From assembly GCF_000717715.1 (NCBI RefSeq), contig NZ_JOAI01000041.1:15740-79739 (forward strand): 64,000 nucleotides of DNA. The letters are read 5' to 3'. Positions 34,365 to 42,668 of the stretch are shown here, in pieces. Under the pieces are notes generated by a model. The model did no database searches. It was not told the DNA's origin and saw nothing but the letters and a program-made list of their open reading frames with translations. The translations under genes were made by a program, and so were the position numbers. Each line of letters starts with the position of its first letter. The first letter of the stretch is position 1. Source of the stretch: Streptomyces sp. NRRL B-24484 (lineage in GTDB: Bacteria > Actinomycetota > Actinomycetes > Streptomycetales > Streptomycetaceae).

Positions 34365-34805
34365 TCAGCCTCCCTGGACGTGGAGTGTGGCGCTGGCGTG
34401 GCCGGTGACGGCGGGCGTGCCGGGCCAGAAGATCGGGTGGTAGGTCTCGGTGACGTCGACGACGATGCTGCCGTCGCCAGCCCAGCTGACGGTGCCGGTG
34501 GCCTTGGCCTGGGAGAGGTAGGCGTAGGCGGCGCGCTGGGCGGCCTCGCGGTCGACGGTGATGCCATCCCCGGAGATCGCTCGGCCGACGTTGACGCTGT
34601 TGGCGCCGCTGCGGGCAGCTTCCTGGGCTGCGGCCTGGGCGTGGTTGAGAGCTCGGAGCTTCCCGCCGCCGTCCACGATCAGCGCGATGACGGCGAAGAC
34701 GGACACGATCGCCACCGCGACGAACAGCGTGATGGCGCCTTCGTCGGGGCGGGCCGTGAGACGGGCCGTGATCCGGGCCCGCAGCCGGGCCGTGGCGCCA
34801 GTCAT
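34365..34805 (-). CDS. TadG-like pilus assembly protein
   Basis: A 146-aa protein. A basic N-terminus is followed by one hydrophobic helix (GAITLFVAVAIVSVFAVIALIVDGGGKL), the Tad/TadG-N signature including the DGGGxL motif. The rest is predicted extracytoplasmic with helix then beta (ALNHAQAAAQEAARSGA, GSIVVDVTETYHPIF). It overlaps the upstream TadE-like gene by 4 nt (ATGA). A minor pseudopilin or assembly factor of the pilus. Confidence 0.78.
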   Translation of the reverse strand: MTGATARLRARITARLTARPDEGAITLFVAVAIVSVFAVIALIVDGGGKLRALNHAQAAAQEAARSGANSVNVGRAISGDGITVDREAAQRAAYAYLSQAKATGTVSWAGDGSIVVDVTETYHPIFWPGTPAVTGHASATLHVQGG

Positions 34806-35254
34806 TGCTGCCGTCCTCGATAAGGGTCAATGGGGGAGGTGAAGTGAGCCGTGATGGTCTTGGTCCCGGGGAATCCGGGGATGGTCAGGTCGGCGAGGTT
34901 GAGCTGGCAGGTGACGGTGACGGTGACGCTGGCGGGGGTGCCGAGAGGCGCGGAGAACCCGGCAGTGGGGACGTCGACCTGTAGGGACGTGCAGGTGTGG
35001 CCCTGGTCCTGGAGGGTCTGCTGGGCGATGCGGCTGCCTTCCGAGCGGGCCGTGTTCGGATCGCGCACCAGGGAGGCGGCCCGGGCGGCGTTGCGGGCGG
35101 CGGCGTCTACGGCGCCTTCGGCGATGTGGATCCGGCCGGCGGCGACGGCGACCAGGAGCGCGGTCAGTAGTACGGGGGCGAGGATCGCCGCCTCCAGGCT
35201 CAGACTGCCCCGATCGCGCAGTCGCGGCCGAGTGCGGGTGCGGGTGCGGTTCAT
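34802..35254 (-). CDS. TadE-like pseudopilin
   Basis: A 150-aa protein. A strongly basic N-terminus (RTRTRTRPRLRDRG) precedes SLSLEAAILAPVLLTALLVAVAAGRI, the TadE pattern with Glu at about +5 of the processed helix. The remainder is a small extracytoplasmic domain with two Cys. ATGA overlaps on both sides. One of three successive TadE/TadG relatives in this operon, probably minor pilins processed by a prepilin peptidase not found in the window. Confidence 0.8.
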   Translation of the reverse strand: MNRTRTRTRPRLRDRGSLSLEAAILAPVLLTALLVAVAAGRIHIAEGAVDAAARNAARAASLVRDPNTARSEGSRIAQQTLQDQGHTCTSLQVDVPTAGFSAPLGTPASVTVTVTCQLNLADLTIPGFPGTKTITAHFTSPIDPYRGRQQ

Positions 35255-35676
35255 GGCAGCTCCGCGGGGCGTTCGCGGGAGGCACTGGCGTGCTGGTGGA
35301 TGCCCAAGCTCAGCCCGGGGATCCACGTGTCGACGCGTCCGGAGACGTCGATGCGCACCGTGTTTCCGTCGCTGCCGGTCACGGCGCGGCCGGTGATGCC
35401 GCCGCCGGCCCGGTCGAGGAAGCCGTTGGTGACCGTGAGGCCCTGGTCGAGGGTGGCGCCCTGGACGCGCGCGGTGTCGACGCCGCGCTGCGCTGCGGAC
35501 AGGGCGACGTTGCGGGCGTGGTACCAGAAACTGACGGTGATGATGCCGAAGATCAGGGTCATGACCACGGGGAAGACGACGGCCAGCTCCAGGGACAGCG
35601 CACCGCTGTCCCCGGAGCCGGACCGCTTCACCCGGTGGCGTGCCCAGGAGTGCAGGCGGCGCCGGCGCTGCAACAC
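35251..35676 (-). CDS. TadE/TadG-like pseudopilin
   Basis: About 141 aa. A basic leader is followed by GALSLELAVVFPVVMTLIFGIITVSFWYHARNVALSAAQRGVD, the typical TadE N-helix with conserved Glu. The C-terminal part is extracytoplasmic. The start is uncertain: GTG 35676 or TTG 35673 follow GGAGG closely; an in-frame TTG at 35712 lacks a ribosome site. Coupled to the next TadE gene (ATGA). Confidence 0.75.
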   Translation of the reverse strand: MLQRRRRLHSWARHRVKRSGSGDSGALSLELAVVFPVVMTLIFGIITVSFWYHARNVALSAAQRGVDTARVQGATLDQGLTVTNGFLDRAGGGITGRAVTGSDGNTVRIDVSGRVDTWIPGLSLGIHQHASASRERPAELP

Positions 35677-35729
35677 GTCCTCCTGGTGGTGGATGAAACC
35701 GGTGGGTGACAAGGACCGACGTCAGTCGG

Positions 35730-35933
35730 CTACTTGATCTGGCCTTCCTTCTCGTTGAGCTTGCCGTTGAGGAACACACCCAGGCCGATGGCCATGGCGA
35801 CCAGGATGCCGATCAGGATGGCGCCCTCGATCGACAGCGCACCGCGGTCACGCTCGGCGTGGGCGGCCTGCAGCCGGGCGGAGTGCGCGCGCAGCTGGAT
35901 GGACAGGTAGGTCAGCAGCGGGTCGTGGAGCAC
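35730..35933 (-). CDS. Small Flp-pilin-like protein (67 aa)
   Basis: A 67-aa protein with a cytosolic N-terminus, then GALSIEGAILIGILVAMAIGLGVFLNGKLNEKEGQIK. The G/A-LS-x-E followed by about 20 hydrophobic residues and a short charged tail is the design of Flp-type major pilins, with Glu as the +5-like residue. GTG 35933 is chosen because AAGGGGG precedes it. Most likely the major pilin of this Tad system, though very short tails make the call tentative. Confidence 0.65.
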   Translation of the reverse strand: MLHDPLLTYLSIQLRAHSARLQAAHAERDRGALSIEGAILIGILVAMAIGLGVFLNGKLNEKEGQIK

Positions 35934-35958
35934 GGGTCTTTCCCCCTTGGTCGGTGAA

Positions 35959-36132
35959 TCAGTTGGTGAACAGCCGGGCGATGGCGCCAAGGCCCGGCCA
36001 GGTCGTGAAAGCGAACGAGACGACCACAGCGGCGGCGCTCCAGAGGATCAGCTGGACGGTCGTACCGCTGCTGTCGCCGGTGCGCAGGCGGGCAAGGAGC
36101 CTGGGGCCGGCCTCGGGCGGGTCATCGGACAC
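35959..36132 (-). CDS. Small single-pass membrane protein (57 aa)
   Basis: A short frame between tadC and the pilin-like gene. It begins GTG with AGGGAGG upstream and reads MSDDPPEAGPRLLARLRTGD, then one hydrophobic helix (VQLILWSAAAVVVSFAFTTW), and ends IARLFTN. Start lies 19 nt after the tadC stop and the stop lies 25 nt before the pilin start, so it fits exactly into the operon. Another pilin-like or assembly component is likely; no family recognised. Confidence 0.7.
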   Translation of the reverse strand: MSDDPPEAGPRLLARLRTGDSSGTTVQLILWSAAAVVVSFAFTTWPGLGAIARLFTN

Positions 36133-36151
36133 GTGGGACGTTCCTCCCTGG

Positions 36152-37051
36152 TCAGGCGGCCATGATCCGCGCGATGGCGGGGTAGCCGATCCAGATGGAC
36201 ATGATGATCACCAGGGCCGTCACCGGGACGATCATCTTCTCTGAGGCAGCGTTCGCCTCGGCCTGAGCATCCGTCAGCAGCACGCCGCGCAGGCTGCGGG
36301 CCTGGGCCTGCAGCGTGGAGTACACGGCTGCGCCTTCCTCGCCGGCGAGGGCCATGATGTCGGCCGGTGCGCCGAGTTCGGGGACACCAAGTTCCTCGGA
36401 GAGCTGCTTGAGGCCTTCCCACGGCGGGATGCCGGCGAGTTCGGCCCGGGTGAGGGCGTCGCGCAGCCGGGAGAACACCCAGCCCTCGCCGATGTCGGCG
36501 GCCTTGCGCAGGGCTTCGCTCGGGCCGGCGTCGGCGGCCCGCTCCAGGCACACGAGTTCCAGGTAGGACGCGATGGCGAAGCGGAACTCGCGGCGGGCCG
36601 CGGCCGCCTCCTCACGAACCTGGATGTCGGGCAGGAACGAGAACAGGACCGCGAGCGCCACCCCGGCCAGCGCCGGGAGCGCGAAGGGCATGCTGGAGCC
36701 GGCCAGGGCGACCGAGGCGACGGTGAAGCAGGGAAGCAGCAGGCCGATCAGCGCGTAGCCGAGCTTGCGGCCCATGTGCTGCGCCGGGGTGCGGCCGAGC
36801 AGGTCGAGCTCCTGCTGCGGAAGGCGGAAGGGGCCCTCGCCGACCTGGGCCAGCAGCCGGCCGCCGATCCGTTCCAGGACGGAGTTGGGTGCGCGCACCG
36901 CGCGCGGCTCCAGGTTCTCCAGCCGGCCGGCGTCCATGCGGCGCAGCAGGTCGCCGAGGTCGGCGCGCGGTCGCATCAGGCCGGTGGCGGCGATGACCGC
37001 TCCGATGCCGCAGGCGGCGCCGGAGACGATCGCGGGAGCGGACACGATCAC
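36152..37051 (-). CDS. tadC: Type II secretion F-domain protein (TadC-like)
   Basis: A 299-aa inner-membrane platform protein. N-terminal helix IVSAPAIVSGAACGIGAVIAATGL, two central helices (YALIGLLLPCFTVASVALAG, FALPALAGVALAVLFSFLPDI), then the cytosolic T2SSF domain (FRFAIASYLELVCLERAADAGPSEAL...LGAPADIMALAGEEGAAVYSTLQ) and a last helix (IVPVTALVIIMSIWIGYPAIARI). GTG start overlaps the TadB stop by 4 nt (GTGA). Pairs with TadB to form the platform that couples TadA ATPase to pilus assembly. Confidence 0.85.
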   Translation of the reverse strand: MIVSAPAIVSGAACGIGAVIAATGLMRPRADLGDLLRRMDAGRLENLEPRAVRAPNSVLERIGGRLLAQVGEGPFRLPQQELDLLGRTPAQHMGRKLGYALIGLLLPCFTVASVALAGSSMPFALPALAGVALAVLFSFLPDIQVREEAAAARREFRFAIASYLELVCLERAADAGPSEALRKAADIGEGWVFSRLRDALTRAELAGIPPWEGLKQLSEELGVPELGAPADIMALAGEEGAAVYSTLQAQARSLRGVLLTDAQAEANAASEKMIVPVTALVIIMSIWIGYPAIARIMAA

Positions 37052-37980
37052 CGGGCTGCTCCTTCCTGGCTGTCGGGCTGTGTGTTGGCAGGGGCGAGGA
37101 AGCGGGGTGCGGGCTTGGCCAGCGACATGCGGCGCATCCACACGATGACGCCGACGAAGGCGACGGCGAGGGCAACGGCGAGGACCTGCCCGGTGAGGGT
37201 GTTGTAGGGCTCGACGAAGCTGCCGGACAGCACCGTGAGCGCGAAGACGATCAGGCAGAACATGCTCACCCAGCGCATGTTGGTGCGCGGCTTCTCCCGG
37301 TCGGCCTCGACCTTGCGCCGCATCAGGACCTCCTCGGCGAGCTGCGCGGCGAGCTCCTTGAGTGCGGAGCTGAGGCCGGCACCGCGGTCCTGCGCATGCA
37401 TGATCAGCAGTGCGGCCACCGAGTCGGCGGAGGCGTCGTTGAGCTCGTCGGCGAAGGACCGGTAGGCGAGCTGGGGCCGCCAGCCTGAGGCGAGCCGGGA
37501 GGCGAGGCGGGTCAGCTGGCCGGTGAGCGGCTTGGGCGCGGTGCGCAGGCTGCTGGTGACGGCCTGCTCCAGCGAGACGCCGGCGGTGTGGATGTCGGAC
37601 AGGCGCCGCACCCACTCCTCCAAGGCCTCCAAGCGCTGGATCTGCGCCTTGCTGCCGCGGCCGGGCTGCCATATCCACGGCAGGCCGAGGACCGCCGCCG
37701 CGGACAGCAGGCCGCCGATGGGCCAGGAGCTGAACAGCCACACCAGCAGGCCGGTCACGGCGGCGGCCGGGAGGAGGGCACGCTGGTTGGCCCACACGCT
37801 CAGCGGGCCGGTGCCGTCGCTCTGGCTGGCGGCCGCGCGCAGGCGTCGCTCGATCGGCCCCTGCGGCCGGGCCCGGGCGGGACCGCGCGTGCCGACCAGG
37901 CCGACCACGGCGAGGACGAGGCCGCCGACGGCGGCGGTGCCGCCCAGGGCCGCCATCAGCGCTTCGGGAGTGAGGGTCAC
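37048..37980 (-). CDS. tadB: Type II secretion F-domain protein (TadB-like)
   Basis: A 310-aa membrane platform protein. Helix at about 8-30 (LGGTAAVGGLVLAVVGLVG), a pair at about 70-105, then the cytosolic T2SSF domain (LEEWVRRLSDIHTAGVSLEQAVTSSL, ASADSVAALLIMHAQDRGAGLSSALKELAAQL) and two C-terminal helices. GTG 37980 overlaps the TadA stop (GTGA). Order TadA-TadB-TadC is that of classical tad loci. Confidence 0.87.
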   Translation of the reverse strand: MTLTPEALMAALGGTAAVGGLVLAVVGLVGTRGPARARPQGPIERRLRAAASQSDGTGPLSVWANQRALLPAAAVTGLLVWLFSSWPIGGLLSAAAVLGLPWIWQPGRGSKAQIQRLEALEEWVRRLSDIHTAGVSLEQAVTSSLRTAPKPLTGQLTRLASRLASGWRPQLAYRSFADELNDASADSVAALLIMHAQDRGAGLSSALKELAAQLAEEVLMRRKVEADREKPRTNMRWVSMFCLIVFALTVLSGSFVEPYNTLTGQVLAVALAVAFVGVIVWMRRMSLAKPAPRFLAPANTQPDSQEGAAR

Positions 37981-39581
37981 AGCCGGCTCACCGCCTGCAG
38001 CGGGTGCTCCCAGGAGCCCCAGGGCTGGCGCAGCAGGTTGCGGTCGAAGCCGGCGCGCTCCAGGTCTTCCAGGCACTGCGGGGCCATGAGCGGCACGGCG
38101 CGCACCTCGCGGTGACGCTCGTCCTCACGCGGCCCGAAGATCATCTGCCTCGAGGGCCGGCCGCCCTCGCCGACGCCGGTGATCTCCATGACCTGGGAGA
38201 CGAAACGGTGCCGGACACCGCCGATCGCGGTCTCGTCGACCAGGCGCACGTAGACGATGAAGTCGATGGCGTTGGCGATCAGCCGGTAGGCGAGGGAGTC
38301 GGTCATCTGCGTGTCCTCGTCCTGCATGGCGAGCATGACGAGCCGCTCGATCGCCATCTCCGCGGAGCGGGCGTGCAGCGTGCACATCGAGCCGCCCTCG
38401 CCCTCGTTCATGGCGTGCAGCATCGGCAGGACTTCCTTGCCGCGGACCTCGCCAACGATCACGCGGCGCAGCGACATGCGCAGGGCCTGGCGGAACAAAT
38501 CGGTGAGGGTGATCTCGCCAGCCGCGCGGCCGTCCGGGCCGCGTTCGCCGTTGCCCTCGCGGGCCTCGAAGGCGACCACGGTCGGGCCCTCGGGGTCCTC
38601 GTGGAGCCACAGCTCGTACTCGCCCTCCAGGGTGCCCACCCGCTCGGAGCGGGGAATCTCCCTGGCCATCGCACGCATCAGGGACGTCTTGCCGACACCC
38701 TGCGAGCCGGCGACGACGATGTTCTTGCGCGCGAGCACCGCGCTCTGCAGGAAGGCGGCGAGGGTGGAGTCGATGGTGCCCCACTCCTGAAGGGCCTTCA
38801 GGCCCTGGGCGCGGGTGCGGTGGCGGCGGATGACGATCTCAGGCTTGGGGGTGACCCACGCGGTCGCCGCGAGACGCGAGCCATCGGCCAGCCGGGTGTT
38901 GAGGGTCGGGGTGGCCGGGGTGAGCGAGCGCTCGCCCTGGCCCTGGGTGCGGACCAGCTGGTTGATCAGCTCGATCAGGCCCGCGTCCGACTCGGCAACC
39001 CGTCCGACCTGCCTAGAGGGGCGGTCGCGGTAGTCCACACGCACGTTGTCGAAGCCGCTGACGATGATGTTCTCGGTCTCACTGTCGTCCAGGTAGGGCT
39101 GGAGCCGGCCGGCCTGGAAAAGCTCGTCGAAGACGGCCCGCTTCACGGCCTGCTCATCCGTCTGCGTCAGCGGCCGTGCAGTCGCGGCGTACGCGGTCGC
39201 CCACTCGGAGACCAGGCGGTTGACCAGGCTCTGCCCGAGCTGCCGACGGTCCTCGCCCGTCATGCCCGGGGTGTCGGCGCTGGCCTGCGCGAGGCGCTCG
39301 GCGACCCGCTGCCGAAGCTGGATGACCTCGTCGAACGGCACAGGCAGCACACCGGCGGCGTCCGTCCCTGCTGCGGTCGGCCTCACCGGCCCCGGCACGA
39401 TCCGTCGCGCCGTCGGCGCCTCGACAGGATCGGCCACGGGCGCGGCCGGCACCGGGACCGGGGCGGTGGGGATTGACCAGCCGGTGCCCCGCTGGCCCTG
39501 CAGCAGCGCGTCACGGAAACGCGAAGCCCGGGCAGAGCCCGGCGCCTGATCTGCGGGGGAGGCCGGGAGCGTGTCAGACAT
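37977..39581 (-). CDS. tadA: Pilus assembly/secretion ATPase (TadA/CpaF-like)
   Basis: A 534-aa cytosolic hexameric ATPase powering pilus assembly. After a variable N-terminus and the N2 domain (VFDELFQAGRLQPYLDDSETENIIVSGFDNV) comes the ATPase core: Walker A GSQGVGKTS at about 287-295, the Asp box (REGNGERG region), Walker B LRRVIVGEVRGKEVL and the His box (GEGGSMCTLHARSA). ATG 39581 follows GGAGGG and overlaps the preceding gene's end by 8 nt. Closely resembles TadA/CpaF proteins rather than VirB11 because of its TadB/TadC neighbours. Confidence 0.92.
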   Translation of the reverse strand: MSDTLPASPADQAPGSARASRFRDALLQGQRGTGWSIPTAPVPVPAAPVADPVEAPTARRIVPGPVRPTAAGTDAAGVLPVPFDEVIQLRQRVAERLAQASADTPGMTGEDRRQLGQSLVNRLVSEWATAYAATARPLTQTDEQAVKRAVFDELFQAGRLQPYLDDSETENIIVSGFDNVRVDYRDRPSRQVGRVAESDAGLIELINQLVRTQGQGERSLTPATPTLNTRLADGSRLAATAWVTPKPEIVIRRHRTRAQGLKALQEWGTIDSTLAAFLQSAVLARKNIVVAGSQGVGKTSLMRAMAREIPRSERVGTLEGEYELWLHEDPEGPTVVAFEAREGNGERGPDGRAAGEITLTDLFRQALRMSLRRVIVGEVRGKEVLPMLHAMNEGEGGSMCTLHARSAEMAIERLVMLAMQDEDTQMTDSLAYRLIANAIDFIVYVRLVDETAIGGVRHRFVSQVMEITGVGEGGRPSRQMIFGPREDERHREVRAVPLMAPQCLEDLERAGFDRNLLRQPWGSWEHPLQAVSRL

Positions 39582-40392
39582 GGGTTCCCTCCACACGGCG
39601 CGGGGCCAGCTGGATCCGGCGGCGCGTCGCGGCCAGCGTGATCGGCTCGTGGGCGGTGCGCGCAGCCCGCATCAGCGGCGCCATGGCGAACCGGCCGCGG
39701 ACCTTCCCGCCGTTCGTCAGCACCTCGGCCGTTCCCGGGTCGTGCGCGAGCGTGGCGACCACCGGCACCCGCAGGTGAGCGGCGATCTCTGCGGCAGGAT
39801 GTGGGCCCTCCTCGATGAGCAGCAGCCCCAGCGACCCAGAGCCGGTGCCGTGCCGTTCCAAGTCCTCCCGTACCGCCTTCACCACCGGGGCGGTCGCGGT
39901 CAGCGACGCCGCGGTGCCGCGCACCACCAGCAGCACCACATCGGCCCGGCGCAGCAGCACGGCCGGCGAGGCGCTCTCGCTCAGACGGGTCGAGGACTCC
40001 ACACACACCCGCCCGGCGTCCACGACGATGTCGTAGCCGTCCTCCTCCATCACCCGCAGCAGCCGGTGCAGCGCATCCCACGTGCCGGCCAGCGAGGCCG
40101 CCTGCGCCGGGTCGGTCAGCCCGGGCAGCAGCAACCGCTCACCCGCCGCATCGAAGGCCACCAGGTGCTGCTCGAAGACCTCTGGCAGCGTGCCGGCGCG
40201 ATCCGCGGTCGCCAGCCGGTGCAGGCCGATCTGCGCCGTCGTGCCGTAGCCCTGCAGGTAGCCGGCACGGATGCTGCCCCCGGCCGGGTCGCACTCGGCG
40301 AGCAGGGTGCGCTTCGGTGCGGCCAGCGCCAGGGCCAGTGCCGAGCACGTCACCCCGCTGCTCTTGGCGCTCGCCAGCGCCACCATCGCCAT
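39574..40392 (-). CDS. TadZ/CpaE-like MinD-fold protein without a standard Walker A
   Basis: A 272-aa ParA/MinD-like protein. The N-terminal loop is ASAKSSGVTCSALALALA in place of KGGxGKT, so nucleotide binding is doubtful, as in some TadZ and in a family of Streptomyces proteins next to TadA. It keeps LLAECDPAGGSIRAGYLQGYG (Walker A'-like), IVVDAGRV and ADVVLLVVRGT. The start at 40392 shares one base with the stop of the SAF gene (TGATG coupling). Probably the localisation factor that recruits the pilus machine to a site in the cell. Confidence 0.75.
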   Translation of the reverse strand: MAMVALASAKSSGVTCSALALALAAPKRTLLAECDPAGGSIRAGYLQGYGTTAQIGLHRLATADRAGTLPEVFEQHLVAFDAAGERLLLPGLTDPAQAASLAGTWDALHRLLRVMEEDGYDIVVDAGRVCVESSTRLSESASPAVLLRRADVVLLVVRGTAASLTATAPVVKAVREDLERHGTGSGSLGLLLIEEGPHPAAEIAAHLRVPVVATLAHDPGTAEVLTNGGKVRGRFAMAPLMRAARTAHEPITLAATRRRIQLAPRRVEGTHV

Positions 40393-41081
40393 CAGGACCG
40401 CCCCTTCAGGACGACCGCGACCCGCCCGGTCGCCGCCCACGACGCCACGGTCGGCGCCTCGACGGGGGAGACGGCCAGGTCCACCACCCGCACGCCGTTG
40501 GCGTCCGGCGCGGAGACCTGCACCACCACCGCACCGATCGTTGAGGGCTGCCCGGTCGACTTGGCATCGTCCTGGCCCTGCCCGGGCGTCTGCACCACCG
40601 TCACCACATCCCCGGCCTGCAGTGCACCGGCCGGAAGCTGGCCCTGCTTGGCCAGCACACCGACGATGTCCTTGCCCGCGGCGACCGGCTTGCCGCTGCG
40701 CACTGACCGGTCGGTGACCAGCGCGCCGGCGGGCAGGTCCGCGGCGGCCGCCTTCCCGAGGATGTCGTGGCTGCGGGTGACCGGGACCGGCTTCAGCGCG
40801 GGGTCGGCGACCACGGACGCGGCGATCAGGTCGTCGGAGGTGATGACCTTGCCTGCGGGAATGTCGTGCGCGACCGCGATCACGCTGACCCGGTCGCCGG
40901 CCTGGTTGACGAAGTAGGCGGCGCTCAGGCCGCCGAGCGCGGCCAGGGCCACGCCCACCGCGACGACCATCGGGCGGCGCGAGCGGCGCGGACCGCTGTC
41001 GGTGACCGGCAGCGGTGCGGGCTGCTGGCGGCCGCCCTCGGCGGCCGGTGCCGGGCGCGGCTGGGAAATGCTGCGTGCCAT
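40392..41081 (-). CDS. SAF domain protein (CpaB/RcpC-like)
   Basis: A 229-aa protein with one N-terminal membrane helix (PMVVAVGVALAALGGLSAAYFV) and an extracytoplasmic SAF domain: VSVIAVAHDIPAGKVITSDDLIAA, then DLPAGALVTDRSVRSGKPVAAG. CpaB/RcpC proteins with SAF domains stabilise the outer part of the Tad machine. AAGGAAAG ribosome site. Start lies 64 nt downstream of the secreted-protein gene, and its stop is coupled to the TadZ-like gene. Confidence 0.8.
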   Translation of the reverse strand: MARSISQPRPAPAAEGGRQQPAPLPVTDSGPRRSRRPMVVAVGVALAALGGLSAAYFVNQAGDRVSVIAVAHDIPAGKVITSDDLIAASVVADPALKPVPVTRSHDILGKAAAADLPAGALVTDRSVRSGKPVAAGKDIVGVLAKQGQLPAGALQAGDVVTVVQTPGQGQDDAKSTGQPSTIGAVVVQVSAPDANGVRVVDLAVSPVEAPTVASWAATGRVAVVLKGRS

Positions 41082-41145
41082 CAGGGCTTTCCTTCAGCAG
41101 GAGGTACAAGGGGACGCCGGAGCGCCCCGGTGCGGTGAGGGAGCG

Positions 41146-42099
41146 TCAGCGGTTGTTGAGGGCCTGGGCCTCGGCGATCGACACGTCCGCGTTCGAGGTG
41201 CGGTCGACGAGGATCTGGCCGCCCTGCCCGGTGGTCGCCGTCCAGTCGACGACCCACTTGCTCGTGGCGGTGATCTGGAAGTGCCCGGGCCGGGTGTAGG
41301 TGTGGCCGCAGTCGGGGGCGCTGGTGCCGTAGGAAGGCTGGTAGGGCTTGCCGGGGCTCTTGCACGTGACGGAGGTGCCGTCGCCGGTCGACCAGATGAT
41401 CCGGTCCACGCGCGCGGTTGCCGTCACGGTGACGCCGCCGGCGGACGCGCTCGCGCTGTTGGGGCCCCAGGTCGTGGCCGAGGTGTTGTTCCACAGCCAC
41501 ACGGGCAGGCCGACCAGCGAGGTCCCGCCCTGCTTGGGCGCGGTGCCGATATCCGCGCCGGTCAGGCCCATCCGACTGACCATGTTCTGCGCGATGACCG
41601 CGGGGTCGACCATGCCGCCGTAGCCGGGCGGCGGAGTGGTCCGGTAGTAGGTGCCGCCCTGCAACTCCGCACCCTTGGCCAGGCACGCCACGTCGTACAG
41701 CGCGCCCTTGTCCGGGGAGGCGCCGGCGCCGCCGCCGATCGCGATGGACCAGCCGGGATCGCTGGCAGGCGGCTGCGGGGCGAAGGCCTTCCAGTAGCAG
41801 CGGTCGGACGGGTTGAACCAGCCCAGGTCGTCGCGGTGGCAGGGCACCTCGTGGTCGTCGATCCGGCACACCGCGCCGCCGCCCCCGTTGCCGCTGCCGC
41901 TGCCGCCCGGATCCTTACCGTTGCCGCCGTTGCCGCCGCCGTCGGTCGTGGTGCCGCCGCCGGCATGGACATCGCAGTCGCCAGCGAGCGGTGGGCAGCC
42001 AGCGCCCCCATCGCCTGCTGAGGCCTGACCGACGGCGAGGCCGGCAGTGACGAGCAGAGCCGAGGCCACTGCGCCCGCGAGGCGCCGCGCGGTCAGCAT
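41146..42099 (-). CDS. Secreted/exported protein of the Tad operon
   Basis: A 317-aa protein with a clear signal peptide (RRLAGAVASALLVTAGLAVGQASA). After a Gly-rich linker with many GGG/NGG repeats comes a Cys/Trp-rich domain (RIDDHEVPCHRDDLGWFNPSDRCYWKAFAPQPP), typical of a Streptomyces family often misnamed ATP/GTP-binding protein; no P-loop is present. The C-terminus (VDRIIWSTGDGTSVTCKSPG...CGHTYTRPGHFQITATSKWVVDW) looks like a PKD/Ig-type beta domain. ATG overlaps the lipoprotein gene end by 7 nt. Probable surface or adhesive component. Confidence 0.75.
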   Translation of the reverse strand: MLTARRLAGAVASALLVTAGLAVGQASAGDGGAGCPPLAGDCDVHAGGGTTTDGGGNGGNGKDPGGSGSGNGGGGAVCRIDDHEVPCHRDDLGWFNPSDRCYWKAFAPQPPASDPGWSIAIGGGAGASPDKGALYDVACLAKGAELQGGTYYRTTPPPGYGGMVDPAVIAQNMVSRMGLTGADIGTAPKQGGTSLVGLPVWLWNNTSATTWGPNSASASAGGVTVTATARVDRIIWSTGDGTSVTCKSPGKPYQPSYGTSAPDCGHTYTRPGHFQITATSKWVVDWTATTGQGGQILVDRTSNADVSIAEAQALNNR

Positions 42100-42668
42100 G
42101 TCTGGGCCCGGTCGATCGCGGCCTCGGTCATCTTCCAGCCGTCCGAGAACAGCATGGCGGTGCCGTTGAGGACGTGCCGGTGGTCGCTTCCGGTCTCGAT
42201 GGGCTTGCCGCTGGTCTTGTCGACGGGGACGAAGTTCGTGGTGTCCACGCAGTCCTTGATCGTGGCCTTCGGCGCGTCTGCCAGGTCGATCGCGGTGACC
42301 TGCGGCGCAAGGGTGGGTTCGCCCTTCAACACCTGGTTGTGGTCCTGGTAGTAGACCGCCGTCACCTTGATGTTCGCCAGCGCCTTGTGGGCGGCGTACT
42401 TCTCCAGGTCCGATCCGGTCAGCGTGCCCGAGGTGTAGACCTTCACCTGGGCTGCCCACATGCTCCGGTAGGCGGCGAGCACCCGAGCGGTGGCATCCGC
42501 GGTGGGGTTGGCCGTGGGCGAGGGGGCGGCTGAGGTGGAGGCGGCCGGCGGCGGCGCCTCAGCGGTCTTCCCGCTGGACTGGCATGCCGTCAGACCTGCA
42601 GCGCACAGGCAGGCCACCAGGCCTGCCGCGGCGCGGACAGTAGCTGTACGTGTGATGGCCTGAGCCAC
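42093..42668 (-). CDS. Putative lipoprotein, first gene of the Tad operon
   Basis: A 191-aa protein with signal peptide and lipobox (ACLCAAGLTACQSS; LTAC with Cys as lipidation site). A Pro/Ser/Ala/Thr linker precedes a domain of the NTF2-like kind (ATARVLAAYRSMWAAQVKVYTSGT, LEKYAAHKALANIKVTAVYYQDHNQVLKG, VTAIDLADAPKATIKDCVD...FSDGWKMTEAAID). GTG 42668 with GGGGG is chosen; an in-frame TTG lies 6 nt earlier. Heads the operon, so the upstream 440 bp probably contain the promoter. Confidence 0.78.
   Translation of the reverse strand: MAQAITRTATVRAAAGLVACLCAAGLTACQSSGKTAEAPPPAASTSAAPSPTANPTADATARVLAAYRSMWAAQVKVYTSGTLTGSDLEKYAAHKALANIKVTAVYYQDHNQVLKGEPTLAPQVTAIDLADAPKATIKDCVDTTNFVPVDKTSGKPIETGSDHRHVLNGTAMLFSDGWKMTEAAIDRAQTC

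Noticed and set aside
39574..40392. Calling the TadZ-like protein a second ParA partition ATPase
   Set aside because: It lacks a usable Walker A lysine-glycine loop and sits inside the pilus operon; the partition ATPase is at 26863.
41146..42099. ATP/GTP-binding protein label for the secreted Tad-operon protein
   Set aside because: No P-loop is present and the protein has a signal peptide; the label appears to be a carry-over name for this family.
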